Shown here piece after piece: positions 8,353 through 17,774 of a stretch of 64,000 nucleotides of DNA. Position 1 is the first letter of the stretch; each line of letters starts with the position of its first letter. Source of the stretch: UBA6019 sp035535055. GTDB lineage: Bacteria > Chloroflexota > Dormibacteria > Dormibacterales > Dormibacteraceae. A program made the position numbers and the translations under genes. Below the pieces are notes generated by a model. The model did no database searches. It was given only the letters and a program-made list of their open reading frames with translations, and was not told the DNA's origin. The stretch lies in contig DATLQT010000071.1 in NCBI GenBank assembly GCA_035535055.1, positions 1-64,000 of the forward strand. Reading direction: 5' to 3'.

Positions 8353-10319
8353 CAACCATTCTCCTCACCGGTGGCACCGGCTTCATTGGCCGCCACCCGC
8401 TCGGCGAGTTGGTCAAGCGGAAGGACGCCGAAGTCTTCGCGCTGGTCCGCCCGAAGTCGGTCGGAAAGCTCTCCGGCTGGGGAAGAGGGTCACCGCGGTC
8501 GAGGGCGACGTCACCCGCAGGGGCCTCGGTCTGTCCGCCGCGGACCGCAGGCTGCTGAAGGGGGCGGAGCTCTTCCACCGGGGCGGCTGTCTACGACCTC
8601 GAGGCGTCGGAGGAGGCCAACCAGGCTGCCAACGTGGAGGGGACGCGCAACGTGGTTCGGTTCGCGAACGCGGTCCGGGCTGCTCGCCTCCACCATGTGA
8701 GCTCCATCGCCGTCGCCGGGGGCTCCTTTCGCGGGGAGTTCACCGAGGACTCCTTCGACGAGGGCCAAGAGCTCGGCCAGCCCTACTACCGGACCAAGTT
8801 CGACGCGGAAAAGATCGTCCGCGGCGAGGCCAGGGTCCCCTTCCGGGTCTACCGGCCCGGGATCGTCATCGGGGCCAGCGTGGACGGGGCGGCCGACCGA
8901 GTGGACGGCATCTACTACTCCTTCAAGATCATCCAGAGGCTGCGTGACGCGCTCCCCTCGTGGGTGCCGCTGGTGGGCATCGAGGGGGGCCGGTTGAACC
9001 TGGTGCCGGTCGACTTCGTGGCCCGCGCGATCGCCCACATCAGCGACCGACCCGGTCTCGACGGCCAGGTCTTCCACCTCGTGGACCCCTCGCCGGCCAG
9101 CTTCGGAGACACCCTCAACGTGTTCTGCCGGGCCGCCCACGCGCCCCAATTCAGCCTCCGCATCGACGCCCGCGCGGCGGCGATCCTGCCTGGCGACCTG
9201 ACCAAGATGCTCCAGAGCTGGACGGTCTTCCAGACCGTGAAGCGGCAGGTGCTGGAGGGAATCAACGTGCCCGAGGCGGCGATCAGCTACGCCAGCGTCC
9301 GGACCCGTTTCACCTGCGCCAAGGCCGAGAAGGCGCTGGACGGGAGCGGGATCGAGGTGCCACCCTTGGCGGCCTATGCCTGGAAGATCTGGGACTACTA
9401 CGAGCGCCACCTCGACCCGACCGCGCCGACCGCACCCAACTTCCGCGCCGCGCTGACCGACAAGGTGGCGCTGGTGACCGGCGCCTCCAGCGGAATCGGC
9501 CGGGCCACCGCGGTCGCCCTGGCCTCTCAGGGGCGCAGGTGATCCTGGTCAGCCGCAGCAGGGACAAACTTGAGGACCTCCGCAGCGAGATCAAGTCGGC
9601 CGGCGGCCGGGCCGAGGTCTTCCCCTGCGACCTGGCGAAGATGGAGGCGATCGACGCCATGGCCGCGGCGGTCCTGAAAAAGCACGGCCGGGTGGACATC
9701 CTAGTCAACAACGCCGGCCGCTCAATCCGCCGCTCGGTCCACGAGTCGCTCGACCGCTTCCACGACTTCCAGCGGACCATGCAGCTGAATTACTTCGGTG
9801 CCGTCCGCCTGCTGCTGCTCGTGCTGCCCGGGATGAAAGAGCGCCAGCACGGCCACGTGATCAACATCTCCAGCATCGGGGTCCAGGCCTACCCGCCACG
9901 CTTCGGCGCCTACGTCGCCTCCAAGAGCGCCTTGGCCGCTCTCTCGCGCTGCCTTGGGCCCGAGGTGGCCGACGACGGCATCGCGGTGACCAACATCCAC
10001 ATGCCGGTGGTGCGGACGCCGATGATCGCGCCGACCGGGATCTACAAGAGCTTCCCGACCATCTCGCCCGAGGAGGCCGCCGAGATGGTGCTCTCGGCGG
10101 TGCTGACTCGCAACCCCGAGGTCTCGACCCGGCTGGGCAAGCTGGGCGAGACTGTGGACGTGGTCGCGCCTACTCCACCTCGTGATGACGGGGGCCTACC
10201 ACGTCTTCCCGGACTCCCCGGGTGGCGAGGAGAAGAAGGGGAAGGGGAAGCCGGACCTGGAGGAGATCTCGCCGGAGGCGGTGGCGATGGCCTTCTTAAT
10301 GAAGGGGATTCACTTCTGA
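8349..10319 (+). pseudogene. decayed two-domain SDR (extended SDR plus classical SDR fusion)
   Basis: Reading across frames reconstructs a protein of about 650 residues. The first half is an extended SDR (GGTGFIGRH, then PYYRTKF carrying the YxxxK pair). The second half is a classical SDR (TGASSGIGRA, NNAGRSI, AYVASKSALA). Such fusions occur in Actinobacteria and act on acyl or steroid-like carbonyl groups. The frame breaks in at least four places: near 8480, near 8582, near 9532 where one G is missing from a G run, and near 10170. The true ending (VAMAFLMKGIHF) is in the last frame. All four are one- or two-base indels, so the gene is probably dead unless these are assembly errors. The TTG start overlaps the upstream stop. 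Confidence 0.85.
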
Positions 10320-10331
10320 GGGTCGGCGACC

Positions 10332-10685
10332 TTAGGGCGTGGCCAGACCCCGGCTCGAGAGGAAGGCGGCGATGACCGCGCCGAAGACGAGGATCAGGAC
10401 TAAGACCACCAGGGCCACCACGGCCAGGTGGAGGTAGCCGAGGACCAGCCCGACGGTGGCGAGGCCATCGCCCTGCTCACCGGTCTGACGGATCTCCTTC
10501 TTGGCGAGGTGGCCGGTGATCACCGCGACCACGCCGCCGACCAGGGGAAGCACGAACCAGGACGCGATCCCGGTGGCAAGGCTGACCACGGCCATGGTGT
10601 TGGTCGCGATCGCGGCGGGGACAGAAGCCGGGGAGTACTGGGCCGGCGGAGCCGGCATCGGCGGTGGCGCGGGCGGTTCCTGCAT
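10332..10685 (-). CDS. DUF4190-type small membrane protein
   Basis: This 117-residue protein opens with a proline-rich cytoplasmic tail (MQEPPAPPPMPAPP), followed by two hydrophobic helices separated by a short loop with GHLAKKEIRQTGEQGDGLA. That loop and spacing are typical of the DUF4190 family (GhlAl..I..tgerGrGlA). Function is unknown; the family is common in Actinobacteria and Chloroflexi. I use the ATG at 10685. It is convergent with the decayed reductase (12 bases between ends) and divergent from uvrC. Confidence 0.8.
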   Translation of the reverse strand: MQEPPAPPPMPAPPAQYSPASVPAAIATNTMAVVSLATGIASWFVLPLVGGVVAVITGHLAKKEIRQTGEQGDGLATVGLVLGYLHLAVVALVVLVLILVFGAVIAAFLSSRGLATP

Positions 10686-10738
10686 GTTTCGCCGCCAGTC
10701 TAAGGTCGGCCGCACGTGGATGGGAGAATTCGAGCGAG

Positions 10739-12574
10739 ATGGCGGTGATGGAGCAGGACACTATCCGGCGACGGCTGCGGGCGGTGCCCGAGGCGCCCGG
10801 CTGCTACCTGCTCCGTGACGCCGCCGGGAAGGTCATTTACGTCGGCAAAGCGCTCCGCCTCCGGGACCGGTTGCGCTCCTACTTCACAACGCCCCAGGGC
10901 CAGAAGTTCGAGCTGATGAAGCGGATCCGCGACTTCGAGGTCATGCGGTCCGCCAACGAGGTCGAGGCGCTGGTGCTGGAGAACGAGCTGATCAAGCACT
11001 ACCGGCCGCGCTTCAACATCCGGCTGAAGGACGACAAGAACTTCCTCTATCTAAAGCTCCCCGTCCGCGAGGACTTCCCGCGGGTCCACTACACGCGCCG
11101 CATCCACCCCGACGGGGCTCTCTACTTCGGGCCCTACACCAGCGCCCAGAGTCTCCGCCAGACCGTCAAATCGATCCGCCAGCTGCTGCCCTTCCGGACC
11201 TGCTCCGACGACGTCTTCCGGCAGGGCCGGGTCTGCCTCGACTTCCACATCAAGCGCTGCCCCGGTCCCTGCGAGAAGCGGATCGACGAGCAGGAGTACG
11301 CCGCTCGGATCCGGGAGGTGGCGCTGCTGATGGAGGGCCGCTCCGACCTGCTCGCCCGCGACCTGGGGACCCGGATGGAGGGCGCGGCCGCCGCGCTCGA
11401 CTTCGAGAACGCCGCGCGCTACCGGGACAAGCTGCGGGCGGTGGAGAAGATCGCCGACCGGCAGAAGGTGGTCACCCGTGGCCGCGACGACCAGGATCTG
11501 GTCGCCTATGCAAGGCAGGGCAAGGACGTCTTCGTCGAGGTCGCCTACGTCCGCTCCGGCAAGATGGTCGGCCACGACGGCCACCCACTGGAGGGTGAGC
11601 TCGAGGTCTCCGAGGCGGAGTTGCTGCGCTCCTTCCTGGTTCGCTATTACTCCAGCGCGACCCACGTCCCGCGGACCATCGTGTTGCCCGCGGCGATCGA
11701 CGATGCCGGGCCGGTGCGGGAGTGGCTCGAGCAGCGCCGGCAGGGCCCGGTCGCGCTCGAGGTGCCGCAGAGGGGGCGCAAGCGCCGGCTGGTAGAGCAG
11801 CTCGCCGAGACGGCGACCGAGGAGCTGAAACAGCTGCGGATCCAGTGGGACTACGACCGCAGCCGGACCGAGCCGATGCTGCAGGCACTGGCAGACGCGC
11901 TCACCCTCGACATGCCGCCCCGGCGGATCGAGTGCTACGACATCTCGAACCTCCAGGGCGACTCGGCGGTGGGGGCGATGGTCGTCTTCGAGGAGGGCCG
12001 GCCGAAGAACGAAGACTACCGCAGCTTCAAGATCCGGTATACGCCGGGTCCGAACGACTTCGCGATGCTGCAGGAGGTCCTCAGGCGCCGCTTCACCCGC
12101 CTCGAGGCAGCCCTCCGGCGCGACTCGGACGCGGGCGACCGCTCCTTCGCGTCGCGGCCGGACATGGTCCTCATCGACGGTGGCAAGGGCCAGCTGAATG
12201 CCGGCCTCGAGGTTCTCGAGGAGCTCGGCTTCGCCGACATCCCTACCTTCGGCCTGGCCAAGGAGCGGGAGGAGATCTTCCTGCCCAACGAGCCTGACCC
12301 GGTGGTCCAGGAGCACGATTCGCCCGGAATGTTCCTGGTCCAGCGGGTTCGGGACGAGGCCCATCGCTTCGCCGTCACCCACCATCGCAAGGTGCGCTCG
12401 CGAAAGGCGCTGAGCTCGCCGCTGGACTCGGTGGAGGGAATCGGCCCGACCCGCAAGCGGGCGCTACTGCGGGCGTTCGGCAGCGTCCAGGGGATCCGCG
12501 ACGCGGAGTTGCAGGAGATCACCCGGCTCGGCGTGCCGGAACCGGTGGCCCGCCGCTTGAAGGAGCTGGTGTGA
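10739..12574 (+). CDS. uvrC: UvrABC system protein C
   Basis: UvrC makes both incisions in nucleotide excision repair. The 611 residues contain the N-terminal GIY-YIG nuclease (GCYLLRDAAG, IYVGKALRLRDR), a cysteine cluster (RTCSDDVF...KRCPGPC), a UVR domain near residue 210 (MEGAAAALDFENAARYR) for UvrB contact, the RNase H-like nuclease (CYDISNLQG, MVLIDGGKGQL) and a tandem HhH at the C-terminus (SVEGIGPTRKRALL). The ATG at 10739 is chosen; an in-frame ATG at 10748 is also possible. Its stop overlaps the start of the RapZ-like gene (GTGA), the same order as in Actinobacteria. Confidence 0.97.
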   Translation: MAVMEQDTIRRRLRAVPEAPGCYLLRDAAGKVIYVGKALRLRDRLRSYFTTPQGQKFELMKRIRDFEVMRSANEVEALVLENELIKHYRPRFNIRLKDDKNFLYLKLPVREDFPRVHYTRRIHPDGALYFGPYTSAQSLRQTVKSIRQLLPFRTCSDDVFRQGRVCLDFHIKRCPGPCEKRIDEQEYAARIREVALLMEGRSDLLARDLGTRMEGAAAALDFENAARYRDKLRAVEKIADRQKVVTRGRDDQDLVAYARQGKDVFVEVAYVRSGKMVGHDGHPLEGELEVSEAELLRSFLVRYYSSATHVPRTIVLPAAIDDAGPVREWLEQRRQGPVALEVPQRGRKRRLVEQLAETATEELKQLRIQWDYDRSRTEPMLQALADALTLDMPPRRIECYDISNLQGDSAVGAMVVFEEGRPKNEDYRSFKIRYTPGPNDFAMLQEVLRRRFTRLEAALRRDSDAGDRSFASRPDMVLIDGGKGQLNAGLEVLEELGFADIPTFGLAKEREEIFLPNEPDPVVQEHDSPGMFLVQRVRDEAHRFAVTHHRKVRSRKALSSPLDSVEGIGPTRKRALLRAFGSVQGIRDAELQEITRLGVPEPVARRLKELV

Positions 12575-13203
12575 GCCGGGTGGTGTACGTGGGCGGGGAG
12601 CTGGATGGGGTGGCGGCGACCTTTGCCGACGCCGGCTTCGAGGTCGGGAAGGACGTGCTCCTCGTCGAGGGGGACGCGACCGGGCCGCTGGAGGAGGCCG
12701 ACGCGCACGGCGTGAAGTACGTCCTGGTCCACGTCGGCCCCGACGACGGCGCGCCGCTGGGCTCCCACGCCCGCGCCCACCACCGGGTGTCGGCGGCCGA
12801 GCTGCCGGAGCTGGCTCGCAAGCTTCGCACCCGCGAGCGGATGCTGGTCCGCGTCATCGCCTTCGGCTACAAGCACGGCCTGCCACCCACCGCGGATTGG
12901 GTGGTCGACGCTCGCTTCCTGGACAACCCCTACTGGGTGGAGGAGCTGCGCTCGCAGACCGGCCTCGACCCGGCGGTGCGCCGCTATGTGCTTGCGCAGC
13001 CGGCGGCCGGCGAGCTGCTCGACAACCTGGTCCGCACCATCGGAGGACTGCTCCCCGCCTACCGCGCCCAGGGCCGGCAGGAGCTGACGATCGCCTTCGG
13101 ATGCACCGGCGGTCGACATCGTTCAGTGGCGCTGGCGGCCGAGCTGGCCCGCCGGCTGGAGGGCGGCGAGGTGGACGTCGAGACGGAGAACCGCGAGCTC
13201 TGA
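12571..13203 (+). CDS. rapZ: RapZ C-terminal domain protein lacking the P-loop kinase half
   Basis: From about residue 90 this 210-residue protein matches the C-terminal domain of RapZ/YvcJ very well: FGYKHGLPPTADWVVDARFL, NPYWVEELRSQTGLD and the signature GCTGGRHRSVALA. In Enterobacteria this half binds the small RNA GlmZ; in Firmicutes and Actinobacteria its target is unclear. The usual N-terminal nucleotide-binding domain (GxSGAGKS) is absent. It is replaced by about 85 residues with no Walker motif. There is no room for it upstream because the GTG start overlaps the uvrC stop. The position directly after uvrC is conserved, so this is the native locus with a reduced protein. Confidence 0.85.
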   Translation: MSRVVYVGGELDGVAATFADAGFEVGKDVLLVEGDATGPLEEADAHGVKYVLVHVGPDDGAPLGSHARAHHRVSAAELPELARKLRTRERMLVRVIAFGYKHGLPPTADWVVDARFLDNPYWVEELRSQTGLDPAVRRYVLAQPAAGELLDNLVRTIGGLLPAYRAQGRQELTIAFGCTGGRHRSVALAAELARRLEGGEVDVETENREL

Positions 13204-13862
13204 AGACGGCCTTCCGCGCGTTGATTTTCGACTTCGACGGTCTCATTCTGGAGACTGAGCGACCCGACTTCCAGTCCTGGCGCGAGGTCTACCGCGAACA
13301 CGGCCAAGACCTCACGATGGACGTCTGGGGCGACGTGATCGGCCGGGGCGCGGAGCATTTCAACCCCTACCAGGCGCTGGTCGACCGGCTCGGCCACGAC
13401 CTCGACCGGGAGGCCGTCCTCAACCGGCGCAGGGCGCGGCACCTGGAGATGATCGCCGAGCTGGAGATCCTGCCTGGCGTGCGCGAGTCGGTGGCCGAGG
13501 CCCGGCATCTGGGCCTGGCCCTGGGCGTCGCCTCCAGCTCCTCGCACCTCTGGGTGGACGGCCACCTCCAGCGCCTCGGCCTCAACCAATTCAGCTGCGT
13601 GCGCTGCCGCGACGACGTCGAGGACGCCAAGCCTGCGCCCGATCTCTATCTCGCGGTCTGCGCCTGCCTCGCCGTGACGCCCGCGGAGGCCATCGCCCTC
13701 GAGGACTCCGCCAACGGGATCGCCGCGGCCAAGGCCGCCGGGCTGCGCTGCGTGGCGATCCCCAACCCGATGACGACGGGCCTCGACCTGAGCGCCGCCG
13801 ACCTTCGGCTTGGGTCGCTGGCCGATCTCTCTGTGGCGGACCTCCTGGAGCGGCTGGGATGA
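13200..13862 (+). CDS. HAD-superfamily phosphatase (beta-phosphoglucomutase/phosphatase-like)
   Basis: This 220-residue HAD hydrolase has motif I FDFDGLILETE (nucleophile Asp), motif II (ASSSSH), motif III Lys in DVEDAKPAPDLY and motif IV LEDSANGIAAA. The cap between motifs I and II is of the four-helix C1 type used on sugar phosphates. No ATG, GTG or TTG precedes the family start. The CTG at 13200 overlaps the upstream stop as CTGA, and the next candidate, TTG 13221, would begin inside the first beta strand. I prefer the CTG. The stop overlaps the next ATG (ATGA). Confidence 0.85.
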   Translation: MKTAFRALIFDFDGLILETERPDFQSWREVYREHGQDLTMDVWGDVIGRGAEHFNPYQALVDRLGHDLDREAVLNRRRARHLEMIAELEILPGVRESVAEARHLGLALGVASSSSHLWVDGHLQRLGLNQFSCVRCRDDVEDAKPAPDLYLAVCACLAVTPAEAIALEDSANGIAAAKAAGLRCVAIPNPMTTGLDLSAADLRLGSLADLSVADLLERLG

Positions 13863-14806
13863 GGGCCCTGGTGTTGGGCGGCACCGGCTTCATCGGCGCC
13901 GCCACCTGCAAGGAGCTGATGCGACGGGGCGTGGAGACCATCGCGGCCAGCCGGAGCGAGCACGCGTACGGCACCTTCACCAGCCATCGAGCCTTCGACC
14001 GCACCGACGAGGCGCAGCTGGCCCGCGTCCTGGAGGAGGTTCAGCCCGACGTCCTCGTCGACCACGCCGCCTACCAGCCCTCCGAGGTCGCGGCCGTGAT
14101 CCGCCACTTCCGGGGCGCCCGCTACGTCTTCACCTCGACCGGCGTCTACCCGGACGACCTCGGCGGCCGCCCGGCGTTGGAGGAGGACTTCGTGCCCCTC
14201 GCCGGCAGCCCGCCTACGGAGCCGATCGAGTACCGCGACGGCAAGCGCTGGTGCGAGACGCTGCTGGCGCGCAGCGGCGCCTTCCCCTGGGTGGTGATCA
14301 GGCCGCCGGCCGTCCTGGGCGCCGGCGATCACACACTCCGGATCGCCGCCTACCTGCAGCGGGTCGAGGATGGTGGTCCGCTGCTGGTGCCCGAGGAGTC
14401 CTACCGCCGGCAGGCGGGCCTGGCCTGGGTACGCGACGTCGGCTATGCGCACGCGCTCGCGGCCGACCTGGCCCGGGCCGCCGCCGGCCCCTACAACGTG
14501 GCCTTCGACGGCGTGTCACTGGCGGACCTCATCGAGTCACTGGGCCGCGTCATGGGTAAGACCGCGCAGCTGGTGCCGATCCCGTACGCCGCACTGCCGC
14601 CCGGCGCTAGCCCTTACGGCCCGGACCCGCGTCGCTCGGCCGGCTACGACCTCACCCGCGGCCGCTCCGAGCTCAGCTTCGAGCCCTCGCATCTCGAGGA
14701 CAGCCTGGCGGAGGTGCTCGCCTGGTACCGGGCGGTGAAGCCGTCCCACCCCGGTTACCAGGGGCGGGCGACGGAGCTGGAGCTAGCCCGCTCCCTGGCG
14801 GGCTAG
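13859..14806 (+). CDS. NAD-dependent epimerase/dehydratase-like extended SDR
   Basis: This 315-residue protein starts with the nucleotide-binding motif LGGTGFIGAATC and has the strand-4 segment VFTSTGVYPDD and an active-site pair YRDGK. It most resembles the atypical extended SDRs related to sugar-nucleotide epimerases and CSP41. It may modify a nucleotide sugar or isoprenoid-type substrate, but there is no sugar biosynthesis cluster around it to guide a guess. It is coupled to the HAD gene (ATGA overlap) and its last four bases overlap the convergent gene at 14803. Confidence 0.8.
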   Translation: MRALVLGGTGFIGAATCKELMRRGVETIAASRSEHAYGTFTSHRAFDRTDEAQLARVLEEVQPDVLVDHAAYQPSEVAAVIRHFRGARYVFTSTGVYPDDLGGRPALEEDFVPLAGSPPTEPIEYRDGKRWCETLLARSGAFPWVVIRPPAVLGAGDHTLRIAAYLQRVEDGGPLLVPEESYRRQAGLAWVRDVGYAHALAADLARAAAGPYNVAFDGVSLADLIESLGRVMGKTAQLVPIPYAALPPGASPYGPDPRRSAGYDLTRGRSELSFEPSHLEDSLAEVLAWYRAVKPSHPGYQGRATELELARSLAG

Positions 14807-15174
14807 TAGCGGTCCTCGGCCTCGCCGCTCAGCAGCCAGGGCAGTGATTCCGCCATCGGGCCCGCCAGCCGCTGGTAGTCGGCCCGGCTGAGCGTGCCGC
14901 GCTCCATGACCGCCAGCAGGGCGTCCTGGGCGGCGGCGACCGCCGACTCGCGGTCGACCTGGGACGCCGCCAGCCAGCTTTCGCCACCTGCCAGCAGGAA
15001 GATCCCCTCCTCGGCCTCCCGCCATTCGGCGTCGTCCTCCTCGCGCTTCCCGGCGGTGCTGCGCAGCTTGTCCTCTCCGCCCGAGTTGGCCCGCCACGCC
15101 TCCGCGGCGCGCTGAAGTCCGGCCGGTCCGAGTAGCCGCAGTTCGTCGAGAAGCCGCTTGACGTCTTTTTTCAT
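14803..15174 (-). CDS. hypothetical protein, charged alpha-helical
   Basis: I do not recognise this 123-residue protein. It begins MKKDVKRLLDELRLLG and is rich in Glu, Arg and Ala with predicted helices throughout. It has no signal peptide, membrane segment or cysteine. The start codon follows the stop of the upstream acetyltransferase gene with no intervening base, so the two are almost certainly co-transcribed. Codon use matches the neighbours, and the frame ends exactly against the convergent epimerase, which supports it being real. Confidence 0.6.
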   Translation of the reverse strand: MKKDVKRLLDELRLLGPAGLQRAAEAWRANSGGEDKLRSTAGKREEDDAEWREAEEGIFLLAGGESWLAASQVDRESAVAAAQDALLAVMERGTLSRADYQRLAGPMAESLPWLLSGEAEDRY

Positions 15175-15714
15175 TCAGTCCTCCAGCCGGTATTGGGGAT
15201 CGTCGCGATAGGCGGCCATCAGGTAGCTGGTCGTGAAGCCACCTTCCCACCAATGATCGCGCGGCAGCGTGCCCTCGAGCCTGTAGCCCGACTTCTCGTA
15301 GGCGCGCCGGCCGCGCGGGTTGGTCTCGTAGACCTTGAGGTAGACCTTCTCCATCCCGAGCTCCCGGAAGGCGTAGGCGGTGGCCAGCCGGCAGGCCTCG
15401 GTGCCGTAGCCCTGGTCCCAGCGGCCGGGCGGGCCGATCCAGATGCCCCAGTGGCAGTTTCGCTCCCGGAAGTTGAGCTCGCGGAGGCCGGTGCAGCCGA
15501 TGAAGGCGTTGTCGGCGAGGCAGTCGATCGCCCAATTGATCTCGGAAGGATCATGGCGGCCGATCCAGTCCAGTGCCTGCTCGACCGAGTAGGGCGACTT
15601 GGCCCAGCCGCTGAGGGTCCGCGTGACCTCGGGCATGGAGATGTACTCTGCGATGTAGGGGGCGTCCTCATGGACGGGCGCGCGGAGCCTCACGAGGTCG
15701 CCCGTCAGGTCCAT
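15175..15714 (-). CDS. GNAT acetyltransferase, RimJ/RimL type
   Basis: This 179-residue GNAT-fold protein has the RimJ/RimL-type layout: LVRLRAPVHEDAPYI at the N-terminus, an acetyl-CoA loop in RWDQGYGTEACRLATAYAF and the closing NPRGRRAYEKSGYRLEG. Such enzymes acetylate protein N-termini, amino acids or small amines. The substrate is not visible. It is the upstream partner of the small gene at 14803 on the minus strand, and 25 bases separate it from the E1 beta gene, so it may belong to the same minus-strand transcript. Confidence 0.85.
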   Translation of the reverse strand: MDLTGDLVRLRAPVHEDAPYIAEYISMPEVTRTLSGWAKSPYSVEQALDWIGRHDPSEINWAIDCLADNAFIGCTGLRELNFRERNCHWGIWIGPPGRWDQGYGTEACRLATAYAFRELGMEKVYLKVYETNPRGRRAYEKSGYRLEGTLPRDHWWEGGFTTSYLMAAYRDDPQYRLED

Positions 15715-15739
15715 CTCGCCGCCTCCTAAGAGAAGGCTT

Positions 15740-16723
15740 TCAGTAGGAGGCGAGCTTGCGCATCGCGGCCGCGATGCGCTCGGGGCCCGGAAGGAAGAAT
15801 TCCTCCTGTGGCTTGTTGAACGGCATCGCCGGGACGTCCGGCCCGGCCACCCGCATCACCGGCGCGTCGAGCATCTCGAAGCCCTCCTCCGCGATCACAG
15901 CGGCGATCTCGGCGCCGAAGCCGCCGGTCAGGTTGTCCTCGTGGACGACCATGGCCCGGGCGGTCTTCTCGACCGAGGCGAGGATGGCCGGCTTGTCGAG
16001 CGGGCTGATGGTCCGAATGTCGACAACCTCGGCCGAGATCCCGTCGGCGGCCACCGCCTCGGCGGCCTCCAGGCAGTAGTGCACCATCAGGCCCCAGGCG
16101 AAGACGCTCAGGTTGGCGCCTTCGCGCCGGACCGCGGCCTTGCCGATCGGTGTCACGTAGTCACCCTCGGGGATCTCGCCCTTGATCAGCCGGTAGGTCT
16201 TCTTGTGCTCGAAGAACATCACCGGGTCGGGGTCCCTGATCGCCGCCTTGAGGAGGCCCTTGCAGTCCTCCGGCGTGCTGGGGATGACCACCTTCAGGCC
16301 CGGCACGTGGGCGTAGAACGCCTCCACCGACTGGGAGTGGTAGAGCCCGCCGTGGACCCCGCCGCCGAAGGGCGCGCGGATCACGATCGGGCAGGAGAAG
16401 TCGCCGTTGGAGCGGTAGCGGATCCGCGCCGCCTCGCTGACGATCTGGTCGAAGGCGGGATGGATGAAGTCCGCGAACTGGATCTCGGCGACCGGAATGG
16501 TGCCGTTCATCGCCGCCCCGATGGCGACGCCGACGATGCTCGACTCCGCCAGCGGGGTGTCGAGCACGCGCGCCTCTCCGAAGCGGTCGTAGAGACCCTC
16601 GGTGGCGAGGAAGACGCCTCCCTTGCGGCCGACGTCCTCGCCCAGCACCCAGACCCGCTCGTCGCGCTCCATCTCCTCGGCCAGGGCCTCGCGCACGCCC
16701 TCGATGAGCGTCTTCACCGCCAT
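15740..16723 (-). CDS. bkdA2: branched-chain 2-oxo acid dehydrogenase E1 component, beta subunit
   Basis: This 327-residue subunit pairs with the E1 alpha gene upstream to decarboxylate a 2-oxo acid with thiamine diphosphate. The conserved segments are LGEDVGRKGGVF, FADFIHPAFDQIVSEAAR, HGGLYHSQSVEAFYAH and FFEHKKTYR. The last two favour branched-chain 2-oxo acids over pyruvate. The ATG at 16723 is used; longer frames would overlap the alpha gene. One base separates the two genes. The E2 acyltransferase and E3 lipoamide dehydrogenase are not in the window. Confidence 0.92.
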   Translation of the reverse strand: MAVKTLIEGVREALAEEMERDERVWVLGEDVGRKGGVFLATEGLYDRFGEARVLDTPLAESSIVGVAIGAAMNGTIPVAEIQFADFIHPAFDQIVSEAARIRYRSNGDFSCPIVIRAPFGGGVHGGLYHSQSVEAFYAHVPGLKVVIPSTPEDCKGLLKAAIRDPDPVMFFEHKKTYRLIKGEIPEGDYVTPIGKAAVRREGANLSVFAWGLMVHYCLEAAEAVAADGISAEVVDIRTISPLDKPAILASVEKTARAMVVHEDNLTGGFGAEIAAVIAEEGFEMLDAPVMRVAGPDVPAMPFNKPQEEFFLPGPERIAAAMRKLASY

Positions 16724-16724
16724 C

Positions 16725-17732
16725 TCAGGCGCCCTTCGCGAAAACGTTAAGGAGGGCATCCTCGGGGACCGGCGAGGCGGCCTGCTCGGCGTAGGTGACG
16801 GCGTCGTCGACCTCGGCCGTCGCCTCCTGCTGGATCCGCTCGTCGACCTCCTCGGTCATCAGCCCCTCGTCCAGCAGGTAGCCCCGCAAGCGCTCGATCG
16901 GGTCGCGGCGCAGCAGCGCCTCCAGCTCCGCCTGGGGACGGTAGCGGCGCTGGTCGTCGTCGGAGGAGTGGGAAGTGAAGCGGGCGACCTTGGCCGAGAC
17001 CAAAGTGGCGCCGTCGCCCGTCCGCGCCCGCTCGACGGCGTCGCGCATAACCTCGAAGCAGGAGAGGAGATCGCCGCCGTCGACGCTGACGCCGAAGACG
17101 CCGTAGCCCTCCGCCCTCTTGGCGACCGAGTCGACGCCCATCTGGAGGCGGTGGGGCACGGAGATCGCGTAGTCGTTGTCCTGGACGATGCAGACGAAGG
17201 GGAGCTTGTGGACACCCGCCCAGTTGAGACCCTCGTGCCAGTCGCCCTGGGAGGTGCCGCCCTCGCCGATGCAGGTGACCGCGACCTCGTCAAGCCCGCG
17301 CATCCTGGCCGCGTAGGCAATGCCCGCCGCATGGCAGATCTGGGTCCCGACGACGCTCGACTTGGTCATGATCCGGTGGGCGGCGCTTCCAAAGTGGGAA
17401 GGCATCTGCCGGCCGCCCGAGTTGGGGTCCTCGGCCCGCCCGAAGACCGAAAGCATGAAGTCCCGCGGCGTCTGGCCGAGCGCGAGGCAGAAGGCGAGGT
17501 CCCGGTAGTAAGGGACGAGCCAGTCGTGGCCCGGACGCATCGCGTTGGCGGCCGCGACCTGGATCGCTTCGTGGCCCTGGCCGGAGATCACAAAGGGCGC
17601 CTTGCCCTGGCGGTTGAGCACCCACATCCGGCGGTCGACGGCCCTGGCAAGGACCATCTGCCGGTACATCGCCTGCAACCTTTCCGAATCGAGACCGAGG
17701 CTCAGATGGCGGGTCTCTTTGGCGGTCGCCAT
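16725..17732 (-). CDS. bkdA1: branched-chain 2-oxo acid dehydrogenase E1 component, alpha subunit
   Basis: This 335-residue alpha subunit carries the thiamine diphosphate motif GEGGTSQGDWHEGLNWA followed by VQDNDYAIS, and the phosphorylation-loop-like segment TSHSSDDDQRRYR typical of branched-chain E1 alpha. Together with the beta subunit it forms the alpha2-beta2 E1 enzyme, which could feed branched fatty acid synthesis or branched-chain amino acid breakdown. It is divergent from whiA; 88 bases separate its ATG from the whiA start I propose, and that gap must hold both promoters. Confidence 0.93.
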   Translation of the reverse strand: MATAKETRHLSLGLDSERLQAMYRQMVLARAVDRRMWVLNRQGKAPFVISGQGHEAIQVAAANAMRPGHDWLVPYYRDLAFCLALGQTPRDFMLSVFGRAEDPNSGGRQMPSHFGSAAHRIMTKSSVVGTQICHAAGIAYAARMRGLDEVAVTCIGEGGTSQGDWHEGLNWAGVHKLPFVCIVQDNDYAISVPHRLQMGVDSVAKRAEGYGVFGVSVDGGDLLSCFEVMRDAVERARTGDGATLVSAKVARFTSHSSDDDQRRYRPQAELEALLRRDPIERLRGYLLDEGLMTEEVDERIQQEATAEVDDAVTYAEQAASPVPEDALLNVFAKGA

Positions 17733-17774
17733 GCTTGGAAACCCATCTTAGATGCACCCGTCGGGGGCGGGGGC

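Noticed and set aside
12400..12700. Frameshifted RapZ kinase domain hidden upstream
   Set aside because: No Walker A motif or RapZ-like sequence is present in any frame between the end of uvrC and residue 1 of the RapZ-like protein.
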